A stretch of DNA of 64,000 nucleotides from Lachnospira hominis (ex Liu et al. 2021) (GCF_014287955.1 NZ_JACOPD010000004.1:62001-126000); one strand, 5' to 3'. Shown: positions 51,714-62,145, numbered from the stretch's first letter. Notes: generated by a model from the letters alone, not told the origin. Numbers and translations: made by a program.

Positions 51714-52719
51714 GATGGATTTTGATGATAAGAAGTTTTATATGAATTATCTTGACGGATTAACGGATGATATGCCGGATGAATTTTTCAGGCTGGCACA
51801 GGTATTTGAACTGAATTTGTTTGAACCTGTGAGGATTGATGGCAGCAGTGACATTTATGCGGCATATATTATGAATGATGCAGTTGAAAGCTTTTTTGTG
51901 TTTGAACAGCCGGTAATCACAGGTACATACAAAGATATTGAATCTGAGCAGATTGCAGGTGTGGAAAAGCTTGATGATGGTTATATGCTTATAGTAAATC
52001 AGGGTGGAGAGAATGTATTTACAATAAAGTTTGTAAAGCTTAGTATTACATCGACATATTTTAATTATGGCTGTATGGGACATTTCTGGGTAAAAGGATA
52101 TGAATATTTAAGGCAGCTTGAATACCAGTTTGCAGTTATACGCGATAAATACCGTTTTCTTGGAAGTTCATCCTGCAATGAAAAAGAACTTGTGTTTATG
52201 AGGCTGGCAGATTTTCCACCGGTTAAAAAGTACAGGTCAGTCCCCAAAGCATATTATGTGCCTTATCCCGATTCAATATATCCTGAAGCGGTCAGTTATC
52301 TCATGGAAACCGCAAGAAGTGTCGGAGATAGAAATATGGAACGGATGCTTAAAATTTATCAAAAAAAGCCGGACAGATTAAAATGTAACATTATTGCATC
52401 TATGTTTCATAAAAAATCGCATGGACGATTTATAGATAAGATTATCAACGATATGAGGGATGCTGCATCTTCATATGACAGAAGAAAGTTTGACAAAGAA
52501 GAGGAAATACAGAACCGGAAAATACATGAAAAAGCTTTAAAAATTATGAATAGTTTTAAGCAAAAAGGGTATGAATGTTTTCTTTACAGAGAAGAGCCGT
52601 TTGTATATTTGAAAGATACGATTACATACAAAGAGCATGTGCTTGTATTTAAAAACCATGGACTTAATAGAAAGTGTGATATATATACCATAACCAATGA
52701 TGAAATGTTTTATAAATGA
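51691..52719 (+). CDS. Hypothetical protein
   Basis: 342 residues, soluble. The start overlaps the Nudix gene by 23 bp; ATG 51691 is chosen but ATG 51703 is possible. FYMNYLDGLTDDMPDEFFRL near the start, YFNYGCMGHFWVKGYEYLRQ near 120, and SMFHKKSHGRFIDKIINDMR near 240. It resembles an uncharacterised Lachnospiraceae family; no catalytic motif seen. A terminator follows. Confidence 0.6.
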   Translation: MSVNMESEMDFDDKKFYMNYLDGLTDDMPDEFFRLAQVFELNLFEPVRIDGSSDIYAAYIMNDAVESFFVFEQPVITGTYKDIESEQIAGVEKLDDGYMLIVNQGGENVFTIKFVKLSITSTYFNYGCMGHFWVKGYEYLRQLEYQFAVIRDKYRFLGSSSCNEKELVFMRLADFPPVKKYRSVPKAYYVPYPDSIYPEAVSYLMETARSVGDRNMERMLKIYQKKPDRLKCNIIASMFHKKSHGRFIDKIINDMRDAASSYDRRKFDKEEEIQNRKIHEKALKIMNSFKQKGYECFLYREEPFVYLKDTITYKEHVLVFKNHGLNRKCDIYTITNDEMFYK

Positions 52720-52747
52720 GAAAAATAATAAAATAAAAAGTATACTT

Positions 52748-52777
52748 AAAGGCGTGGGAGAGATTCCGCGTCTTTTT
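52748..52777 (+). terminator. Rho-independent terminator
   Basis: AAGGCGTGG / CCGCGTCTT stem with G-T pairs and an 8-nt loop, then a run of T. Confidence 0.7.
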
Positions 52778-52808
52778 TCTGAAAATATGTTGGAAAGGGT
52801 TTATATAA

Positions 52809-54926
52809 ATGAACATACCAGAAAGAGCGACGAAAGAACAGATAGGTACAATGACAGATACAGAAGGCAATATACGGGTTTCATCAGTTCCAGGTTCGGG
52901 AAAAACGTTTGTGCTTACATACAGAATAGCTTATCTTATAACAGAGATGTTTGTTGAGCCGTCGTCAATTGTTGCACTTACTTTTACCAATAAAGCGGCA
53001 GCCCAGATGAAACACAGATTAAGAGATATAGTTGGAGATAATGCTAATTGTTTCACAGGTACATTTCACGGATATTGCAATATGTTTCTTAAAGAAGAGA
53101 TTCACAGAATGTCATTTCCTAAGACTTTTACGATTCTTGATAAAAAAGCAGAACTTGATATGATTAAGAATGTAGCTGAGGATATGGGTATTTCACTTAA
53201 AGATAATACTGCAAAAAAGATAATGAGTGATATAGATATGTCAAAGCAGGATATGTCATATGTTGAGCTTATGTCTGGAATTGATAAGACTGAATTAAAG
53301 AGAAAAGCATCTAATGAAAAAAATGTTGACAGGAAGGTGTTCTATAATTACCTGAAGAGGCAGTGTGATAATTATGCTCTCGATTTTGAAGATCTTATTA
53401 ATTTTACTTTATATATTTTGGAAAAAAATGAAGATGTACGCATACGTTGGCAGGAAAAATGCCAGTATGTATTATGTGATGAGTATCAGGATGTCAATAT
53501 GAAACAGGATATGCTGCTTGGAATTCTTAGTGGTCTGTATCAGAATTTATTTGTGGTAGGTGATGATGATCAGAATATATATACATGGAGAGGTTCCGAC
53601 CCTGCATATATGATTAATTTTGATAAGACACATGAAGATGTTAAGGATTATTATCTTACTGAGAATTTCAGAAGTATACCACAGATAGTAAATGTAGCAA
53701 AATCGCTTATATCTGCCAACCAGAACAGATTGCAAAAGGAGATGATTTCCAAAAGACCTGATGGTAATAAGCCTGTATTTAATGCACCGGAGACAGAAGA
53801 GAAAGAATCTGTGTGGATAGCTGATACTATACTTGATAATATCGCCCGGAATATGAAGTACCGTGACCATACTGTGTTGGTAAGAGCCGCATCGCAGACA
53901 AGATCACTGGAGGAAGCATTTGTAAAAAGAAAGATTCCATATAAGATACTCAGTGGTGCAAAGTTCTATGAAAGTGAAGAGATAAGGACAGTTCTTTCAT
54001 ATATGAGAATGGTGTACAGCCTTACAGATATGGATTTATTGTATACAATTTCAAGACCGAGAAGAGGTTTTGGTAAGAAATCGGTGGAAAAACTTAAAAA
54101 TATGGCAGCTGAAAATGAATGCAGCCTTTTTCAGGCACTTGGAAAAATGATAGAGGAAGGTGAGATTATACAAAAAAATGTAATTGCATATTATGATGCA
54201 TTAATGGAACTGCATGCTGCATATGAAGAGTACAGCTGTACGGATATTGTAAATAAATGCCTTGATATGGGATACAGGGAAGCATTGGAACAAGATATAG
54301 ACCAGACAAGGCTTGATAATGTTTCGGAACTTATAAGAACTATAACTGCGATAGAAGATGATAATCAGGAAAAGGTAGAACTGGCAGATTTGCTAAGCCA
54401 TTTTGCACTGTTTTCGGCACAGGATGAAGATGGTGAATATAACGTTGTTAAGGTTATGACTATTCACACGTCAAAAGGACTTGAATTCGATACTGTATTT
54501 GTACCGGGGCTGGTCGAAGGGCAGTTTCCAAGTAGCAGACTCCGCAACGAAGATGAGTATGAAGAAGAGAGAAGATTATTATATGTGGCGATAACGAGGG
54601 CTAAGAATATGCTTTATCTTAGCACATACAGAAAAAAAGATGGAAGATTCGGTGCAAGACCATCATCATTTTTAAGTGATATAGACATTAATCTTCTTGA
54701 TTGTATTAATAACAGCAGAATATTAATTAAAGGGGAAACTGAGCAGATGCTGCCTAAGTTAAAGTTTGATGTTGGAGATATTGTCAGACACAAAGTATTT
54801 GGTGTCGGTGAGATTATTAAAATTGATAATATAACGCAGACATATGAAATTCAGTTCAGGAATATAAGAGGAACAAGAAGAATAATGTTTCGTGCAGAGC
54901 TTGAAAAAGTCAGTCAGCCGGATTAA
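52809..54926 (+). CDS. UvrD/PcrA-type ATP-dependent DNA helicase
   Basis: 705 residues, superfamily 1A, 3'-5' helicase in DNA repair or replication restart. Walker A SVPGSGKTFVLTYR, Ia ALTFTNKAAAQMKHRL, motif II CDEYQDVN, III VGDDDQNIYTWRGSDP, IV LTENFRSI, V VMTIHTSKGLEFDTVF, VI LLYVAITRAKNMLYLS. The C-terminal 60 residues (FDVGDIVRHKVFGVGEIIKI) form the Tudor-like PcrA tail. AAAGGG before the ATG. Intact; a second, housekeeping PcrA probably exists elsewhere. Confidence 0.9.
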   Translation: MNIPERATKEQIGTMTDTEGNIRVSSVPGSGKTFVLTYRIAYLITEMFVEPSSIVALTFTNKAAAQMKHRLRDIVGDNANCFTGTFHGYCNMFLKEEIHRMSFPKTFTILDKKAELDMIKNVAEDMGISLKDNTAKKIMSDIDMSKQDMSYVELMSGIDKTELKRKASNEKNVDRKVFYNYLKRQCDNYALDFEDLINFTLYILEKNEDVRIRWQEKCQYVLCDEYQDVNMKQDMLLGILSGLYQNLFVVGDDDQNIYTWRGSDPAYMINFDKTHEDVKDYYLTENFRSIPQIVNVAKSLISANQNRLQKEMISKRPDGNKPVFNAPETEEKESVWIADTILDNIARNMKYRDHTVLVRAASQTRSLEEAFVKRKIPYKILSGAKFYESEEIRTVLSYMRMVYSLTDMDLLYTISRPRRGFGKKSVEKLKNMAAENECSLFQALGKMIEEGEIIQKNVIAYYDALMELHAAYEEYSCTDIVNKCLDMGYREALEQDIDQTRLDNVSELIRTITAIEDDNQEKVELADLLSHFALFSAQDEDGEYNVVKVMTIHTSKGLEFDTVFVPGLVEGQFPSSRLRNEDEYEEERRLLYVAITRAKNMLYLSTYRKKDGRFGARPSSFLSDIDINLLDCINNSRILIKGETEQMLPKLKFDVGDIVRHKVFGVGEIIKIDNITQTYEIQFRNIRGTRRIMFRAELEKVSQPD

Positions 54927-54950
54927 TTCGTATAATTGATATGAATTTTT
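54926..54950 (+). terminator. Terminator-like hairpin
   Basis: ATTCGTAT / ATATGAAT with AATTG loop, then TTTTG. Short but well placed right after the helicase stop. Confidence 0.5.
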
Positions 54951-55015
54951 GTTTTGACGGATAAAAACATATGGAATTTTGTAACATTGTGGAGACAAAG
55001 AGTAAAGGAGAAAAA

Positions 55016-55537
55016 ATGTATCTGATTTCGGCTTATTTTGATGAACATACAACAAGGCAGTTACAGAGGTTTATTGATGCAGTTGCACAAAATACGGGAA
55101 ATACTTATATGATTGACAATAATGTGCCACCGCATCTTACAATATCAAGTTTTGAGACAAGAAATCCACAAAATCTCTGCGATGATTTTGTGAAACTGTC
55201 AGAATTGGAATCCCATGATATAAATATATTTTCTGTAGGCGAATTTTTGCCATATGTTATTTATGTGACGCCCGTATTGGATTTGCATTTGCAGCAAACA
55301 GCAGAAAAGGTTTATAATATTTTAGCAGTGCGTGAGGATGTGACAATTAACCGTTGTTATAAACCGTATAGTTGGTTTCCGCATATTACGTTGGGAAAGA
55401 AACTTGAAAAAGAGCAAATGATTGCGGCTGTAAGAGCAATGCAGACACATTTTACACCGCTTAAAGGTAAAATTGTGAGATTGGGGCTTGCACAGACGAA
55501 TCCGCACAGAGATATTTGCACGGTTGATTTGAAGTGA
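55016..55537 (+). CDS. 2'-5' RNA ligase family protein
   Basis: 173 residues with the two HxT/S motifs of the 2H phosphoesterase fold: PPHLTISSFE near 42 and FPHITLGKKL near 124. The family includes LigT-type RNA ligases and cyclic phosphodiesterases. Substrate unknown. ATG 55016 follows AAAGGAG. Followed by another phosphoesterase gene. Confidence 0.87.
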   Translation: MYLISAYFDEHTTRQLQRFIDAVAQNTGNTYMIDNNVPPHLTISSFETRNPQNLCDDFVKLSELESHDINIFSVGEFLPYVIYVTPVLDLHLQQTAEKVYNILAVREDVTINRCYKPYSWFPHITLGKKLEKEQMIAAVRAMQTHFTPLKGKIVRLGLAQTNPHRDICTVDLK

Positions 55538-55615
55538 TTGATTGTTGAGAGATATGATGATATATGAAGTGATTGATTGCTGAAATATATAAAAATATTT
55601 AATGGAGACAATATT

Positions 55616-56335
55616 ATGAAATTTACGATAGATACCCACACACATACGTTAGTCAGTGGACATGCGTATAACACAATAGATGAGATGGCGGCATTTGCTG
55701 CCGAAAAAGGCGTTACACATCTTGCTATAACAGATCATGCACCAAAGATGCCAGGAAGTACAGGTGTTTTTTATTTTTCAAATATGGGAATAATCCCAAG
55801 GATGAAAAACGGCGTGAAAATGTATATGGGGTGTGAGGCTAATATTATGGATTATGAAGGAAATATTGACCTTAGCGAATATGGGCTTAAAGGCTGTGAG
55901 GTTGTTATTGCAAGTCTTCACATTCCTTGCATCAAACCCGGAAACATAGAGGAAAATACAAATGCTTTAATAAAAGTAATGAATAATCCATACATCAATA
56001 TAATAGGTCACCCTGACGATTCAAGATACCCTGTGGATTATGAGCGTCTTGTAAAAGCGGCAAAGGAAAAGCATGTTCTTCTCGAGTTAAATAATACATC
56101 ATTAAATCCCGACGGTCCGAGACAGGGAGCATATGATAATGATGTAAAAATGCTTAATCTTTGCAAGGAAAAGGGTGTCTGTATTTCAATTGGAAGTGAT
56201 GCTCACATAAAAGAAAGCATATGCGGATTTGACAGGGCATATCAGGTTATTAAAGATACAGAATTCCCGGAAAAACTGATAGTGAACAGCGATTACAGAC
56301 TATATGAGTCGTATATTGGAAAAAGAGAATTATAG
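55616..56335 (+). CDS. PHP-domain phosphatase (YcdX-like)
   Basis: 239 residues. IDTHTHTLVSGHAYNTIDEM at the start supplies the first metal ligands; TDHAPKMPG, MGCEANIMD, ASLHIPC, GHPDDSRYPV and IGSDAHIKESI the rest. This is the YcdX branch of PHP proteins, a trinuclear-zinc phosphatase fold. ATG 55616 is chosen for GGAG 8 nt before. Substrate unknown. Confidence 0.9.
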   Translation: MKFTIDTHTHTLVSGHAYNTIDEMAAFAAEKGVTHLAITDHAPKMPGSTGVFYFSNMGIIPRMKNGVKMYMGCEANIMDYEGNIDLSEYGLKGCEVVIASLHIPCIKPGNIEENTNALIKVMNNPYINIIGHPDDSRYPVDYERLVKAAKEKHVLLELNNTSLNPDGPRQGAYDNDVKMLNLCKEKGVCISIGSDAHIKESICGFDRAYQVIKDTEFPEKLIVNSDYRLYESYIGKREL

Positions 56336-56387
56336 GCTATATGAATATATATATTGGGAAAACGAGATTAAAGAAGGTTAAAAAGTT

Positions 56388-56798
56388 ATGGTAAAAAATA
56401 TCGTAAAAGGAAAGCATATATTTGCAAGAAAAGCAAAACCTGCAACGGAAGCGGACAAGCAGGTTGTAACAGATTTGATTGACACATTGCGTGCCAACCG
56501 TGAAATTTGCGTCGGCATGGCTGCAAATATGATAGGTGTAAACAAATCAATAATAGTTGTTGCGGCGAGACCGTTTCAATTTGCAATGGTTAATCCTGTG
56601 ATAACAAAAAAGTCAGGTGAATATAAGACAGAAGAGGGATGCCTGTCACTGGACGGAGTAAGACCATGCATAAGATATGAAGAGATAGAAGTTGATTATC
56701 TTGACAGTAATTTTAAGCCGCAGCATGGAAAATACAGCGGATTGACGGCACAGATAATACAGCATGAGGTGGACCATTGTAATGGGGTGGTGATATAA
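56388..56798 (+). CDS. Peptide deformylase family protein
   Basis: 136 residues. The three deformylase motifs can be traced: VGMAANMIGV (motif I, Gln replaced by Asn), EEGCLSLDG (motif II, with the metal Cys) and QHEVDHCNG (motif III, HExDH). The motif I change differs from the canonical enzymes, so activity on formyl-methionine is likely but uncertain. It probably complements a main deformylase. Acts co-translationally at the ribosome. Confidence 0.85.
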   Translation: MVKNIVKGKHIFARKAKPATEADKQVVTDLIDTLRANREICVGMAANMIGVNKSIIVVAARPFQFAMVNPVITKKSGEYKTEEGCLSLDGVRPCIRYEEIEVDYLDSNFKPQHGKYSGLTAQIIQHEVDHCNGVVI

Positions 56799-56882
56799 TA
56801 TTGTGAACAAAATAGGTCTGAATTTAGAAGTATAATGTTATTACTAAAATTTGTACAATGTACAGAAATAAGGAGTGACAAT

Positions 56883-57070
56883 ATGGAGATTAAAAGAAAC
56901 GCATAAATTCAGCTATGCACAATGAAAATGGTGCTTGGCAGATGATTTTCGGAGTGAATACACTGCCGGAGTATCGCAAACACGGATACGCCGCACAATT
57001 GATTTGTCGTGCGGTTGACGATGCAAAGCAGCAAGGCCGCAAAGGGCATCAAATGCGGCTGACTTTCTGA
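56883..57070 (+). pseudogene. GNAT acetyltransferase remnant
   Basis: ATG 56883 opens MEIKRNA and stops; in another frame from 56915 the sequence reads WQMIFGVNTLPEYRKHGYAA and AVDDAKQQGRKG, the acetyl-CoA-binding core of a GNAT enzyme, then stops. Start and end of the gene are lost. GC content is higher than around it. The rest of the gap 56799-57135 holds nothing else seen. Confidence 0.65.
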
Positions 57071-57135
57071 TGACATTTTTATGAATGAAGATTATATAAT
57101 AAACAAATATAAAAATACAAAAAGAGGTACATATC

Positions 57136-57675
57136 ATGGAATTACAGGATGTATTAAATGAAAGACGAAGTATCAGAAGTTATGATGCTGATAAAAAAGT
57201 TACAAAAGAGCAGCTTGAAATTATTATAAATGCAGCTATATTGGCTCCTTCATGGAAAAATTTACAGACGTCAAGATATTACTGCATTTTATCGGATGAA
57301 ATGATTAAAGAATTCTCTGATAAATGTTTGCCGGAATTCAATCAGAAAAATTCAGAAGGAGCAGCACTTGTTGTAACTACATTTGTAAAAAATTGCGTGG
57401 GATTTGACAGATTATCAGGAGAGCCAGTCAATGAATGTGCCAACGGCTGGGGATATTATGATTTGGGGCTGCAAAATGAAAATTTTGTTCTTAAAGCCAA
57501 AGAATCGGGACTTGACACATTGATTATGGGAATTCGTGATGGTGAGGCAATAAGAGAATTTCTTAACGTACCCGAAACCGAACAGGTTGTTTCTGTAATT
57601 GCGGTTGGATATGCCGCTAAGGATTCCCATATGCCAAAACGAAAAAATGTTTCGGACATAACAAAGTTTTATTAA
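57136..57675 (+). CDS. Nitroreductase family protein
   Basis: 179 residues. DVLNERRSIRSYDADKKVTK and AAILAPSWKNLQTSRYYC are the FMN-binding start of the nitroreductase family; GMLG-type region LIMGIRDGEAIREFLNVPE and VISVIAVGYAAKDS the later part. Reduces nitro compounds, quinones or flavins with NAD(P)H. A conserved CANGWGYYDLGLQNENFVL stretch replaces the usual dimer loop. AAAGAGG upstream. Confidence 0.9.
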   Translation: MELQDVLNERRSIRSYDADKKVTKEQLEIIINAAILAPSWKNLQTSRYYCILSDEMIKEFSDKCLPEFNQKNSEGAALVVTTFVKNCVGFDRLSGEPVNECANGWGYYDLGLQNENFVLKAKESGLDTLIMGIRDGEAIREFLNVPETEQVVSVIAVGYAAKDSHMPKRKNVSDITKFY

Positions 57676-57804
57676 ATAATATGGTAACAAAGTGCTATAA
57701 TAGATTAAATACAGGTAGTGACATTAAATGAATTTGTCAATAAATTTGAATTAAAATAAAGTTTTAATATTAAATAGGTATTATTAAGGCAATGGAATGG
57801 TATT

Positions 57805-58437
57805 ATGAAAACAAGAGAAGAAGCATTGGCATATGGCTTATCATTTAAGGATACATATATAGAGGCTCCGTTTCATGATGAAAACTGGCAGCTTGTGAGA
57901 GTAAAAAGCAATAAAAAAGCATTTTTGTGGACTTATGAACGGAATGGTTATATTAATCTTAATGTAAAAGTTTCACCTGAGTGGAGAGATTTCTGGCGAA
58001 GTGCCTATGCATCTGTAGTTGCGGGATATCATCAGAATAAGGAACATTGGAACACTATTATCCTTGACGGTTCAATACCGGATAAAGATATTAAAAGAAT
58101 GATAGCGGAAAGCTATGACCTTGTATCTGACAGCCCGACAAAAAGAATATACAGTGCGGTTAAAAAGATTCCGAGAGGATGCGTAGCCACATATGGACAG
58201 ATTGCCGAACTTGCAGGTGACAGAAAAATGGCACGTGCGGTTGGCAATGCATTGCATAAAAATCCTGATCCTGAAAATATTCCGTGCTACAGGGTTGTGA
58301 ATTCCAAGGGAGAACTTTCGGGGGAGTTTGCGTTCGGAGGAGCTGGAAAACAGGCAGAACTGCTTGAAGCTGACGGAGTAGAAGTTATAAATGGAAAAGT
58401 TGATTTAAAGAAGTATGGCATGAATATTTATTTATAA
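57805..58437 (+). CDS. YjbR/MmcQ - O6-alkylguanine alkyltransferase-like fusion
   Basis: 210 residues, two domains. The N-terminal 105 are YjbR/MmcQ-like (EEALAYGLSFKDTYIEAPFH, WTYERNGYINLNVK). The C-terminal 90 match the alkyltransferase DNA-binding domain: KKIPRGCVATYGQIAELAGD, ARAVGNALHKNPDPENIPCY and RVVNSKGELSG. The reactive-type Cys is present in IPCYRVV, with Tyr instead of the usual His after it. It would repair or flag alkylated guanine. Fusion with YjbR is known in Firmicutes. Confidence 0.88.
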   Translation: MKTREEALAYGLSFKDTYIEAPFHDENWQLVRVKSNKKAFLWTYERNGYINLNVKVSPEWRDFWRSAYASVVAGYHQNKEHWNTIILDGSIPDKDIKRMIAESYDLVSDSPTKRIYSAVKKIPRGCVATYGQIAELAGDRKMARAVGNALHKNPDPENIPCYRVVNSKGELSGEFAFGGAGKQAELLEADGVEVINGKVDLKKYGMNIYL

Positions 58438-58527
58438 AATTAAATCGACAATTTATATTTTATATGATAGACTTAAAAAGTAGTTTATATTAATGATTTA
58501 TACGTTTTTTTGGATAAGGGACAGAAT

Positions 58528-61500
58528 ATGGAGAAGAACAAGAGATATAGTACGAGTTTATTTGTTATATTATGCCTGCTGCTCAATCTTTCGGGCAAGT
58601 GTCTGGCACAATGGCTTAAGCTTCCTATATGGATGGATTCTTTCGGAACTATAGCCGCCACATATGTGCTTGGTCCTGTATGCGGTGTTATTGTCGGAGT
58701 TACCCTTAATACATTATATTCTATAATTTATTCCTGGACATATATTTGTTATGCTGTTGTAAGTGCTTTAATTGCAGTAATTGCAGGAGTGTGTATCAAA
58801 AAAGATTACATGAAAACACTTCTAGGAGCACTGACGGCAAGCTTCTATATTGCATTTGTATCTTGTGTAGTGTCTGTAATTTTCAATTATATTTTTTTCA
58901 ATGGTTATACAAATAATATTTGGGGAGACGGAGTTATTGATTCCCTTATAAGCATAGGTTTTAATAATATTATAAGTTACGCTGCGGGAGAATTTTATGT
59001 TGATTTTCTTGATAAGGTTATAGCGGTATTAATTCTGTTTGTTTTTGTGAAATTTGACAAAGGATGGAAAAGATTCGATAAAAGAGTAATATCGGTGTGT
59101 CTGATGTTTGCGTTGGCATCATCGGTTATAGCCCGGATTGGGCAGAATATGAATCTGTCAATAGAAGCACAGGCAAAAACCCAGAATGAACAACAAAAAG
59201 ATTCTGATGTAATGGTACAATCAGATAACGATAAAATACAGGATTACAGTTCTTATCTTCAGACGGTGTACGGAAGAGAAAACGGAATACCGGGCGGCTG
59301 TGCCAATGATATTGTGCAGACAAATGACGGAATATTGTGGATAGGTACATACGGAGGACTTTACAGATATAACGGAAAAGAATTCGTATGGATTGATGAG
59401 TATGATTCGATAAAAAGCGTTAATTGTATGTATCTTGATGAAGAGGGCAGATTATGGATAGGAACCAATGATAATGGCTTGTCTATTATGATAAACGAAC
59501 AGGTTGCCAATGTTGTATCGGAAAAAGATGGTTTATCTGATGATGCTGTAAAATGTATAACACAGGGAACAGATGGCTGTTATTACGTCGGAACAACAGG
59601 CAAGATGTCGGTATTATCCATGGCGGGCGGACTTTCCGTAAAAAAGGTAATAGATGACGTCACATATGCTGTAAGCATTGATGCCGACAAGAGTGGAAAT
59701 GTTGCAGCGGTAAGTGATAGCGGAAAATTAAGCATAATAAGGGATACGGATGTAATATCGCAATATGTTCCGGCTGACGGAAGTACATATACAACCTGTA
59801 CATTTGATGAAGATGGTATATTGTATGCAGGAACATCTGCAGATAGTATTGATGTATACAGAGTTGACGAAGGTATTCTTACGTTAATTGATAATCACAA
59901 ATGTAATGAATTAAAAAATATAAAAAGCCTGAAATTTGTTGATAATATATCGTCAAGAGAAGAGATTTTATTCGTTTGTGCGGATAACGGAATAGGATAT
60001 TATAACAACATCGGTGATTTTGTAAAACTTAATACGGGAAATTTTAACAGCTCAATAGATAACATGACTTATGATTATCAGGGAAATCTTTGGTTTGTAT
60101 CATCGCGACAGGGGATTTTAAGGCTCAGTAAATCAGCATTTACACAGCTCTACAATACATATAATACAGACAGCTCGGTAGTTAATACCGTTACCTGGTG
60201 GAATGATGGATTTTACATAGGAACCGACAACGGATTATATGTTTCCAAAGATGAGAACACAAATATAAAAGGAAGAAGTATCACACCTGTTATTGATGTG
60301 TTAAACGGAGTTAGAATTCGCTGCTTAAAAGAGGACAGCAAAGGAAATCTGTGGATATGTACATCGCGAGCTGGCGTATATAAGCTGACAACTGACGGTG
60401 GTGTAAAAAAATATGATAAAAGCAACGGACTTAACGGCGAACTCTACAGAACGGTAACGGAATTGTCCGATAATACAATACTTGTTGCCGGGGATTCGGG
60501 AATGAGTTTTATAAAAGATGATGATTCAGTCTATAACATAGGAACACAGATGATAAACAGCAAGGTGCTGTGTACTTTGCAGGCAGATGATAAGACAATA
60601 TTTGCGGGTACGGATGGAAATGGAATAGAAGTCATACGTGATGGTGTTATTGTGGGTAATTTCGGCAAAAATGAAGGACTTAGTTCGGGAGTTATTTTAA
60701 GAATGGTTGAGGACAGTTCCGGTGATGGCATATTTATTGTTACAAGCAACAGTATATGCTATATGGATAAGACACAAAATATACGTGTGCTTAAAAATTT
60801 TCCGTACTATAACAATTACGATATTGTCAATGGAAAAGATGGCATGCTGTTTGTTTTGAGTTCTGCGGGGATTTTTGTGGTAGATGAGAAAAAGCTGCTG
60901 TCAGGCGATGATGTGGAATATCGTTTGCTTAATAATCAGTCGGGACTTCAAAATGCAATTACGCCTAATTCATGGAATTACCTGGATAAAAATAACAATC
61001 TTTATATTTCAACGGAAGATGGCGTAATAGTTATAAACCTGGAAAATTACAGCTCTAATATCAGGTCATACCGAATACAGATGAAATCGATTCAGGTAGA
61101 TGATGAACTTATCAGAGTAAGAAGAGGGGAAGATATATATATTAACAGCGGGGCACATGTTCTGGAAATGTTTCCGGAGATAGTTAATTATTCGGTAAAT
61201 GTTCCGTATGTCAGTATATATTTGGAAGGTTATGACAGCGAGCCGAGGGTTATGCTTCAAAGTGAACTGAATAATATAGTATACAGAAATATACCTGTCG
61301 GAACATACAGATTTCATCTTGCAGTGCTTGATGATAAGGGAAAAGTGACGGTAACAGAAAATATATATACTATTATTAAAAAAGCCGAAATGTATGACAA
61401 CTGGTGGTTTAAAATATATATGGTTGCTGTATTTGCAATTATAGTAGCATATATTACTTGGATAATATTTCATACACAGGTTAAAAGAACTCTTGATTTT

Positions 61501-62145
61501 CAGAAAAAAGAGCTTGAATTTGTCAAGAAGCAGCTTGAAATGGGTAACGAAACCGTTATGACAATAGCGAGGACCGTAGATGCAAAAGATATAAATACAA
61601 GTCAGCATTCATTAAGAGTTTCCGAATATTCCGTGCTTATAGCGAAAGCATTGGGCTACAACGAGGACGAATGTGAAAACCTGAAAAAAGCGGCACTTTT
61701 GCATGATATAGGAAAGATAGGTATTCCTGACAGAATTCTTAATAAGCCCGACAGACTTACTGATGAGGAATATGCACTTATGAAATCGCATGTTGAAAAA
61801 GGTGCACAGATACTTAAAAATTTCACGCTTATAAATCATGTTGAGGAAGGTGCGTTATATCACCATGAAAGATATGACGGAAGCGGTTATATGTATGGTC
61901 TTAAAGGTGAAGAAATACCGCTTAATGCAAGAATTATCGGAATTGCAGACGCTTTTGACGCGATGACGGCAAACAGAGTGTACAGGAAAAAACTTGATAA
62001 GGATTATGTTATCAGAGAAATTAAACGTGGAAGCGGTACACAGTTTGACCCTAAACTTGTAGAAATAATGCTTGGTCTTATTGAAAAAGGCCTTATTGAT
62101 ATAGACAATCTGTATAAGGATGGTGAAAATCATGTGGAACAATGA
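58528..62145 (+). CDS. Membrane sensor: ECF-S-like domain, beta-propeller and HD-GYP phosphodiesterase
   Basis: 1205 residues. About five membrane helices at 8-200 in an ECF-S-component-like arrangement (FGTIAATYVLGPVCGVIVGV). Then a two-component-regulator propeller (about 240-780) with repeats such as NDGILWIGTYGGLYRYNG and EGRLWIGTNDNGL, a Y_Y_Y-like domain, one helix near 970, and HD-GYP at about 1000-1190: LLHDIGKIGIPDRILNKPD and YHHERYDGSGYMYG. HD-GYP breaks down c-di-GMP. ATG 58528 has AAGGG upstream. The stop overlaps the next gene. Confidence 0.88.
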   Translation: MEKNKRYSTSLFVILCLLLNLSGKCLAQWLKLPIWMDSFGTIAATYVLGPVCGVIVGVTLNTLYSIIYSWTYICYAVVSALIAVIAGVCIKKDYMKTLLGALTASFYIAFVSCVVSVIFNYIFFNGYTNNIWGDGVIDSLISIGFNNIISYAAGEFYVDFLDKVIAVLILFVFVKFDKGWKRFDKRVISVCLMFALASSVIARIGQNMNLSIEAQAKTQNEQQKDSDVMVQSDNDKIQDYSSYLQTVYGRENGIPGGCANDIVQTNDGILWIGTYGGLYRYNGKEFVWIDEYDSIKSVNCMYLDEEGRLWIGTNDNGLSIMINEQVANVVSEKDGLSDDAVKCITQGTDGCYYVGTTGKMSVLSMAGGLSVKKVIDDVTYAVSIDADKSGNVAAVSDSGKLSIIRDTDVISQYVPADGSTYTTCTFDEDGILYAGTSADSIDVYRVDEGILTLIDNHKCNELKNIKSLKFVDNISSREEILFVCADNGIGYYNNIGDFVKLNTGNFNSSIDNMTYDYQGNLWFVSSRQGILRLSKSAFTQLYNTYNTDSSVVNTVTWWNDGFYIGTDNGLYVSKDENTNIKGRSITPVIDVLNGVRIRCLKEDSKGNLWICTSRAGVYKLTTDGGVKKYDKSNGLNGELYRTVTELSDNTILVAGDSGMSFIKDDDSVYNIGTQMINSKVLCTLQADDKTIFAGTDGNGIEVIRDGVIVGNFGKNEGLSSGVILRMVEDSSGDGIFIVTSNSICYMDKTQNIRVLKNFPYYNNYDIVNGKDGMLFVLSSAGIFVVDEKKLLSGDDVEYRLLNNQSGLQNAITPNSWNYLDKNNNLYISTEDGVIVINLENYSSNIRSYRIQMKSIQVDDELIRVRRGEDIYINSGAHVLEMFPEIVNYSVNVPYVSIYLEGYDSEPRVMLQSELNNIVYRNIPVGTYRFHLAVLDDKGKVTVTENIYTIIKKAEMYDNWWFKIYMVAVFAIIVAYITWIIFHTQVKRTLDFQKKELEFVKKQLEMGNETVMTIARTVDAKDINTSQHSLRVSEYSVLIAKALGYNEDECENLKKAALLHDIGKIGIPDRILNKPDRLTDEEYALMKSHVEKGAQILKNFTLINHVEEGALYHHERYDGSGYMYGLKGEEIPLNARIIGIADAFDAMTANRVYRKKLDKDYVIREIKRGSGTQFDPKLVEIMLGLIEKGLIDIDNLYKDGENHVEQ

